A stretch of DNA of 64,000 nucleotides, from assembly GCF_013386165.1 (NCBI RefSeq), contig NZ_JACAOS010000021.1, positions 402,833 through 466,832 of the forward strand. The letters run 5' to 3'. The notes under the pieces were generated by a model, which was not told where the DNA came from, searched no databases, and saw only the letters and a list, made by a program, of their open reading frames with translations. Every line of letters starts with the position of its first letter. Position 1 is the stretch's first letter. The stretch comes from Pseudomonas gingeri (GTDB lineage: Bacteria > Pseudomonadota > Gammaproteobacteria > Pseudomonadales > Pseudomonadaceae). Both the position numbers and the translations under genes were made by a program. Of the stretch, positions 60,006 through 64,000 are shown piece after piece.

Positions 60006-60653
60006 GTGAAGGCACAAGCAAACGCTAGAAAACGCTTCAATCGAGCATTACCCTGGCACCTCGTGAGCCATCTATTACGTCAACAGCCATTCGCTAAGGA
60101 AGCCCCATTGCACGACGCCCACTATCTGGAAGATCTGCGCACCCGCTTCAACTCAGGGGAGGCACTCGACTATCTTTTTTTCTGGGGACACCAACGCAGC
60201 AAGAAGGGCATCACGGCTTCGTGCTTCAGTCAGTGGTACAACGCCGATTTCGTCGTCGAGGGACAACATTACCCAACGGCCGAGCATTTCATGATGGCGC
60301 AGAAGGCTGCCTTATTTGGCGATCAGGAGATTCGGGCTCAAGTGCTTCTGGCCCCCACCCCCAATGTAGCCAAAGCACTGGGCCGCAACGTGCGCGGATT
60401 CAATGATGAGCTGTGGCTGCAGCATCGCTATGCGATTGTCGTGCAAGCCAACCAAGCCAAGTTTTCCCAAAACCCGGAATTGAACGCTTTCCTCAAAGAG
60501 ACCGGATCTCGCATCATCGTTGAGGCCAGTCCCGTGGATAGCATCTGGGGGATTGGGCTCGCCCAGGACGACGAAAACGCGAACAATCCCAACCAGTGGC
60601 GTGGCCTGAATCTGCTGGGGTTCGCGCTGATGCAGGTTCGTGACGAAACCTAA
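60006..60653 (+). CDS. NADAR-family (YbiA-like) protein
   Basis: The product is up to 215 residues from the GTG at 60006; the start is uncertain and a later one near 60063 is possible. The NADAR core is clear: YLFFWGH, then CFSQWYNADFVVEG, then YPTAEHFMMAQKAALFGD, later ALGRNVRGFND, and PVDSIWGIGLAQDD followed by GLNLLGFALM. NADAR enzymes hydrolyse N-glycosidic bonds of riboflavin intermediates or remove ADP-ribose from guanine, and some act as antitoxins to DarT-like toxins. No DarT-like gene is nearby. Only two bases separate it from DUF1173, so they are co-transcribed. Confidence 0.85.
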   Translation: MKAQANARKRFNRALPWHLVSHLLRQQPFAKEAPLHDAHYLEDLRTRFNSGEALDYLFFWGHQRSKKGITASCFSQWYNADFVVEGQHYPTAEHFMMAQKAALFGDQEIRAQVLLAPTPNVAKALGRNVRGFNDELWLQHRYAIVVQANQAKFSQNPELNAFLKETGSRIIVEASPVDSIWGIGLAQDDENANNPNQWRGLNLLGFALMQVRDET

Positions 60654-60711
60654 CTAGGGTCGGCTGCTGACTGGCAGCAATCGACCGATACTGTAGAAAC
60701 GTCGTGTCGTC

Positions 60712-60780
60712 TCGGACATCTATTCCACGATCGTCCGGACAGTGACTCCGCACTGATCCGGACGCTCACTCGCAGGGCGA
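60712..60780. mobile_element. remnant IS end with three 23-base direct repeats
   Basis: The motif CGGAC-x4-ACTCC (CGGACATCTATTCC, CGGACAGTGACTCC, CGGACGCTCACTCG) recurs at exact 23-base intervals starting at 60712, 60735 and 60758. Tandem repeats of this length at an end are a feature of IS21-type elements, where they bind transposase. No transposase gene is here. The 50 bases to its left (60657-60700) weakly resemble the left arm of the inverted-repeat element at 14421. Confidence 0.4.
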
Positions 60781-60822
60781 TGTTTTGGGCATTGTGAGCT
60801 AGCTGCCCATACATGGGCTTTC

Positions 60823-61422
60823 CTAGTTTTCTGGGCAGGGATTGAAGACCTCTGTGACCGCTACTGACGAGAAGTAGGGGATTTTTGTGCCCTGTATGAC
60901 TCCGGCGGAGTAGGACTTTTTGCCGGTGTCGCGGACGTAACTCTTATCGGAACCCAGGGCGCTCGGCTGGTTCTGACCGATCAGGTAATCCAGAAACTGG
61001 ATTTTTACCGGCGTGTTGAGGTGCCCATTAGCGGTCATCGGAATGATCTGTGCGGCACCCGCTCGGGTGAAGGCAAAGAAGCTCTCGGCGGCTTCGCGAC
61101 CACGGAAGGTCTTGATGCAGAGCACATCGCTGGTGCGCAAGGTGATGAAGCGCTGATAGCTGCCACCGGAGTAGGTGCTCAGTATCAAACCGTCGCCAGC
61201 GAGGATCCCCAAGCCTTGTATGGCCCTGCACTGGCCGTCGCCACCATGGTCCGATCCATAGGGCAGGTAGCACCAGTTGGTCTGGCTCAGGGCCTGTACC
61301 GAACCTTGGGGGATCTTCAGGTCGTGTTCAATCTGTCTTAAGGCTTCGGGTGTTTGATAAGGGATACTGCAGCCGACGAGCATCCAGCTCAGTAGAGCGT
61401 ACAACAAGCCATAGGTGCGCAT
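60823..61422 (-). CDS. lipoprotein of unknown function
   Basis: The product is 199 residues from the ATG at 61422, with GGAGACCCT before it. The lipoprotein signal is LLYALLSWMLVGCS, acylated Cys near residue 18. The mature part contains a Cys-rich, Gly-rich middle (NWCYLPYGSDHGGDGQC) and TFRGREAAESFFAF. No known family. It is divergent from the lipoprotein at 61665, with a palindrome between them that could be an operator. Confidence 0.72.
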   Translation of the reverse strand: MRTYGLLYALLSWMLVGCSIPYQTPEALRQIEHDLKIPQGSVQALSQTNWCYLPYGSDHGGDGQCRAIQGLGILAGDGLILSTYSGGSYQRFITLRTSDVLCIKTFRGREAAESFFAFTRAGAAQIIPMTANGHLNTPVKIQFLDYLIGQNQPSALGSDKSYVRDTGKKSYSAGVIQGTKIPYFSSVAVTEVFNPCPEN

Positions 61423-61514
61423 AGGGTCTCCATAACAGGGCATCGAATAGAAATAACAGTCAGTTTTCTACAGGACTGCCGTACCGCGAATAGATTTAAC
61501 CGCGCCAGGCCGGC

Positions 61515-61531
61515 GATGTCAAAATGACATC
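61515..61531. promoter_or_regulatory. palindrome GATGTCAAAATGACATC
   Basis: A near-perfect 17-base palindrome around AAA in the promoter region between divergent lipoprotein genes. Its core GTCAAAATGAC is identical to the inverted site at 38307-38317 in front of the nuclease-STAND gene. It may be an operator; whether the same regulator binds is inference. Confidence 0.45.
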
Positions 61532-61664
61532 TCTGGTGAAAGGAATGCTCAGTGAGTGCGGATACTGCAGGGTTTCGACATCAGTTTTGCGCTCATAGAA
61601 AAGATCCTTCATTGGACATTTCCAGCCCCTCTACACTGGATGTGTCTGGCTGGAGGAGAACGGT

Positions 61665-62651
61665 ATGGAAAACCGTGCACGCGTTGTCCTGATCGTGTCC
61701 TTAACCTTGGCGTTGGCCGGTTGTTTTGAGCACACTGTTTCCGGCAGCTATGTTGCCAAGGGACCGTCAGATGCCGAGTTACTGCAGTTGACTCAAACGT
61801 CGGACGGAAAAATCGTGGGTAGCCTGCAGCACGTCGGTCTCAAAGCCGGCGGCGTCATAGACGCTGCAACGGTCAATGTCATTGGCGCAGTGGCCGATAA
61901 TAATCTGACCCTTACGATTTTCCCGGTCGGTCAGACCACAGGGCAAAATGTCAGCGGATCACTCATCGACTCAGGTCTAGAACTCAATGGGGTTACGAGT
62001 ACTGGGATGACGACCCTCGATCGGTTTGAGCGTGGGAATGTTGCCGATTTCAACACCGAAGTAGAGCGGTTGCAGAAAGCCAGTCAGTCGATCAAATTTC
62101 AGAAGGTGAGGGCGGATCAGGTGGAAGTCCTGAACCGATCCGCGCTGGATCTGGAAAAATCACTTGATGTGTTCGTGGCAAGAGCGAAAAAGCAAATCGG
62201 CGAGGAGCCGCGTGTCGTCTCCTACTTCACTCGGGCGAGCAAGGCGGTCAATGAGCGGATGCAACGGGCTCAGCGTATGTCGTCTGGTGGTGATTCTGAT
62301 GCTCGTGGGTTGCAAGTTGATGTCGCGTTGACTCAGATTATTGCCTCAGAATCCCCCATCCGAAATGCAAGTGATTCGATCGATCAAGCCATTCGGGAAA
62401 TGATCCAGGAAGAAGCTTCTCTCAACGTCCGCATGAAGGCATTCGATGGGAACTGTTTAGGCAACACCACCGTAAAACCAGGAGACGTGATACCCGATAT
62501 GGGCCCTTGCAGAGGGCTTGATTCGTCTGTGGCGCGTTTCACTGAGGTGAAGGAGGCTGTTCATGCGTCCCATGATCGCGTTCAGCGCCAAAAAGCTGAG
62601 CAAATGCGGACGCTGGAGGCGCTTTGGCAAGCGGCTAACAGCAAGCATTAG
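61665..62651 (+). CDS. lipoprotein with helical C-terminal half
   Basis: The 328-residue product is preceded by GGAGGAGAACGGT. A lipoprotein signal (VLIVSLTLALAGCF, acylated Cys at residue 20) leads into a beta-rich domain (residues 25-125, including GSYVAKGPSDAELLQLTQ and LTLTIFPVGQTTGQNVSGSL). A long helical, coiled-coil-like region follows (residues 130-325, including SVARFTEVKEAVHASHDRVQ). Two cysteines (NCLGNTT and GPCRG) could pair. No family is recognised. It probably sits in the inner or outer membrane facing the periplasm. Confidence 0.75.
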   Translation: MENRARVVLIVSLTLALAGCFEHTVSGSYVAKGPSDAELLQLTQTSDGKIVGSLQHVGLKAGGVIDAATVNVIGAVADNNLTLTIFPVGQTTGQNVSGSLIDSGLELNGVTSTGMTTLDRFERGNVADFNTEVERLQKASQSIKFQKVRADQVEVLNRSALDLEKSLDVFVARAKKQIGEEPRVVSYFTRASKAVNERMQRAQRMSSGGDSDARGLQVDVALTQIIASESPIRNASDSIDQAIREMIQEEASLNVRMKAFDGNCLGNTTVKPGDVIPDMGPCRGLDSSVARFTEVKEAVHASHDRVQRQKAEQMRTLEALWQAANSKH

Positions 62652-63105
62652 TCTCTGGGGTATGGTCGTTTGCGTGAGCGTGTGCGGCGGAGCTGGCGAG
62701 TTCAAACGGCCGTCGCAATACTTGTGATCAAGGTGTCCGGGATCAGTTGACCACTACATATCGACCGTTAACTACAAGGACGCACTAGCCCTTGCCACTG
62801 ACACCTAACGTCTGCGAGATCAGGTTCTCGAACCCACCGCAATTCAGATTCAATGATTAAAGAAGGCTATCAGTCATCGGCTGCTAAACCGTTAAGTTGC
62901 CAACTTATCTATTTAATAGGTGATTCACTATGTTAAACAGTATCAGAAATTTGGGCTCCGAGCTGAGCAGTCAGATGATGAAGTACTGATGACCAGTACA
63001 GGATCGCTGTAATTCGGAAGTGTCTTCAATTTGGAGCCCAAGGAAGGGCACGATGAGTACGGCGCCTTGCTTGGGACGACGTACCCATTGTGGCTGAAGT
63101 GAGGC
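62652..63105. other. intergenic region without a supported gene
   Basis: A 450-base gap between convergent genes. Small palindromes occur (for example AAGTTGCCAACTT near 62894), but none looks like a strong terminator. A 60-codon minus-strand frame (62943-63125) overlaps the end of the next gene and is not credible. Confidence 0.5.
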
Positions 63106-63975
63106 TTAGAACAAGGTTGCGACACGCAGTTGGAGGATCAGGTCTTGCTGGAAGCCCCCCCGCACATTGATGTCGGTGCCCACCATGCCCTGAATCTGCA
63201 CCGTTGGCGCGACGAAGGTGCTGGCAAAGACGCGGAGTTGGTCTTCGCGGGTGCGGGTACCGCTGTCGATGCCGTTCAAGGTCGTTTTGCCGCCAAAGGT
63301 GCCGGAATAGCCGAAGGACAGGGCGGTGGCCGGCGTTAAATTGTAGCTAAGATACGACTGGAGCTGATAGTTGGGATCGTGGCTGACCTGGATGCCGTCA
63401 TTGGTGTGATCGAAGCGGAAGTTGGCATCCGCCGAGGCGTCCAGCTTGAAGCCATGGCCAAGTCCCTGGCTGAAGCCGATCTGCTGCGTCAGGGCGACTG
63501 CTCCCGAGCCCAGCGAGGCTTGCAAAGGATGGTAGGTACCGGTCGGCAAGGTGATGTAGCTGGTAAAACCGAGCGTGGTGCCGGTCGGGTCCGTGGAGTG
63601 CATCGCCCAAACCGCGGCACCTAATGTCAGGTCGCCCACGCCGTTGTTCCTGGGCAGCTCGCTGCCACCTATTCTAGCGTCTGTGATCTTGCCGAAGGGT
63701 AAGACTGCCTGCACCGCCCAGTCGATACCATTTGTTTCGCCATAGTAGAGTGCACGCTCTATTCCAAGGACCAGCCGGTCACTGGAGTCAGGGACCTCGT
63801 TGCCGTTCTTGTCCTTGAACTGGCTGCCTGTTGCGTAGTTGGCGTAGTGCACCAGCGCGACGGTTCCGGCTGGCAGATGGACATAGTCGCCGGGGGCGAG
63901 GTCAAGCGCTGCGGCGTGTTCCGAACCGAGTACCAGCGTGAGGCAGATTGCGGTCCTGAACGTCGTGATTTTCAT
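63106..63975 (-). CDS. outer-membrane transporter, phenol MetA-pathway type
   Basis: The product is 289 residues from the ATG at 63975 (GGGTGA upstream; a GTG three codons earlier is possible). A signal peptide (LTLVLGSEHAAALD) precedes a beta-barrel protein. It has the pattern of the family named after the meta pathway of phenol degradation: LDLAPGDYVHLPAGT, YANYATGSQFKDKNGN, GVGDLTLGAAVWA, and a C-terminal strand ending LILQLRVATLF. Such proteins are thought to be outer-membrane channels for aromatic or other hydrophobic compounds. Its gene lies at the edge of the window with the promoter region cut off. Confidence 0.82.
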   Translation of the reverse strand: MKITTFRTAICLTLVLGSEHAAALDLAPGDYVHLPAGTVALVHYANYATGSQFKDKNGNEVPDSSDRLVLGIERALYYGETNGIDWAVQAVLPFGKITDARIGGSELPRNNGVGDLTLGAAVWAMHSTDPTGTTLGFTSYITLPTGTYHPLQASLGSGAVALTQQIGFSQGLGHGFKLDASADANFRFDHTNDGIQVSHDPNYQLQSYLSYNLTPATALSFGYSGTFGGKTTLNGIDSGTRTREDQLRVFASTFVAPTVQIQGMVGTDINVRGGFQQDLILQLRVATLF

Positions 63976-64000
63976 TGTTTTCACCCGCTATATTATTGTT

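Noticed and set aside
62815..62850. GGTTCTCGAACCC segment as a tRNA end
   Set aside because: It is a simple short hairpin; no cloverleaf can be drawn around it.
1..64000. CRISPR array
   Set aside because: No series of regularly spaced direct repeats with unique spacers was seen; the only regular short repeats are the three 23-base iterons at 60712-60780.

Overview
The window looks like a stretch of a Pseudomonas chromosome, most likely of the fluorescens/putida/syringae breadth. The reasons are an OprB-type porin, integrating conjugative element (ICE) proteins of the families first named in P. fluorescens (PFL_4709, PFL_4710, PFL_4711), DUF3742, DUF2857 and DUF1173 proteins, a rulB/umuC-like Y-family polymerase fragment, and a GC-rich backbone with several AT-richer islands. 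No tRNA, rRNA or CRISPR array was seen. It reads as a metabolic cassette followed by a large, mosaic, ICE-derived accessory region that carries defence genes.

Layout. 0.4-3.1 kb: one large secreted ankyrin-type protein. 3.5-11.7 kb: a divergent sugar/glycoside cassette around a LacI regulator. The left arm is isomerase, Gfo/Idh/MocA oxidoreductase, GPH symporter, OprB porin; the right arm is lacI, isomerase, oxidoreductase. Each side of the divergent promoter region has a GTAAACGTTTAC operator. The cassette is bracketed by two oppositely oriented sequences resembling group II intron 3' ends. 12.1-14.1 kb: a LysR regulator and a quinone-oxidoreductase-like enzyme. 14.4-22.7 kb: scrambled accessory DNA. 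It holds an inverted-repeat element, a decapitated rulB/umuC pseudogene, a PD-(D/E)XK nuclease, a small aegerolysin-like protein, and an unknown two-gene operon in which a helical-repeat protein overlaps a nuclease-fold protein (candidate defence system).

22.7-33.1 kb: ICE-like block 1. It has a leader-controlled protein, two coiled-coil/TM proteins, DUF2857, a cold-shock/DUF3742-like fusion, DUF3742 and a partial type IV transfer module (TraG plus PFL_4709-4711 families). The module is cut off upstream, so the block cannot transfer by itself. 33.7-37.3 kb: a HEPN-like protein, a YiiX/NlpC-P60-type peptidase and a broken IS630 copy.

37.4-54.4 kb: a defence island. It contains an RHH regulator with TCATTTTGA sites facing a PD-(D/E)XK-STAND ATPase; a two-gene pair made of a PD-(D/E)XK/pseudo-N6-methylase/specificity fusion and a partner with a HEPN RNase motif; a CoiA-like zinc protein; a 1309-residue NACHT-like ATPase with a C-terminal nuclease motif; two ICE accessory genes; and a Septu pair (ptuA-ptuB) followed by a small tyrosine-phosphatase-like gene.

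54.6-60.7 kb: ICE-like block 2 repeats the gene order of block 1 (a leader-controlled protein, then coiled-coil genes with a shared structured leader), with HNH, DUF1173 and NADAR genes. 60.8-64 kb: lipoproteins and an outer-membrane phenol-type transporter, closer to ordinary chromosome.

The strongest leads are the HEPN/pseudo-methylase pair at 41.7-45.0 kb, the unknown operon at 19.2-22.7 kb, the two STAND ATPases, and the duplicated RNA leaders, one of which places the ribosome-binding site inside a hairpin. Functions are inferred from motifs and context; no database search was run.
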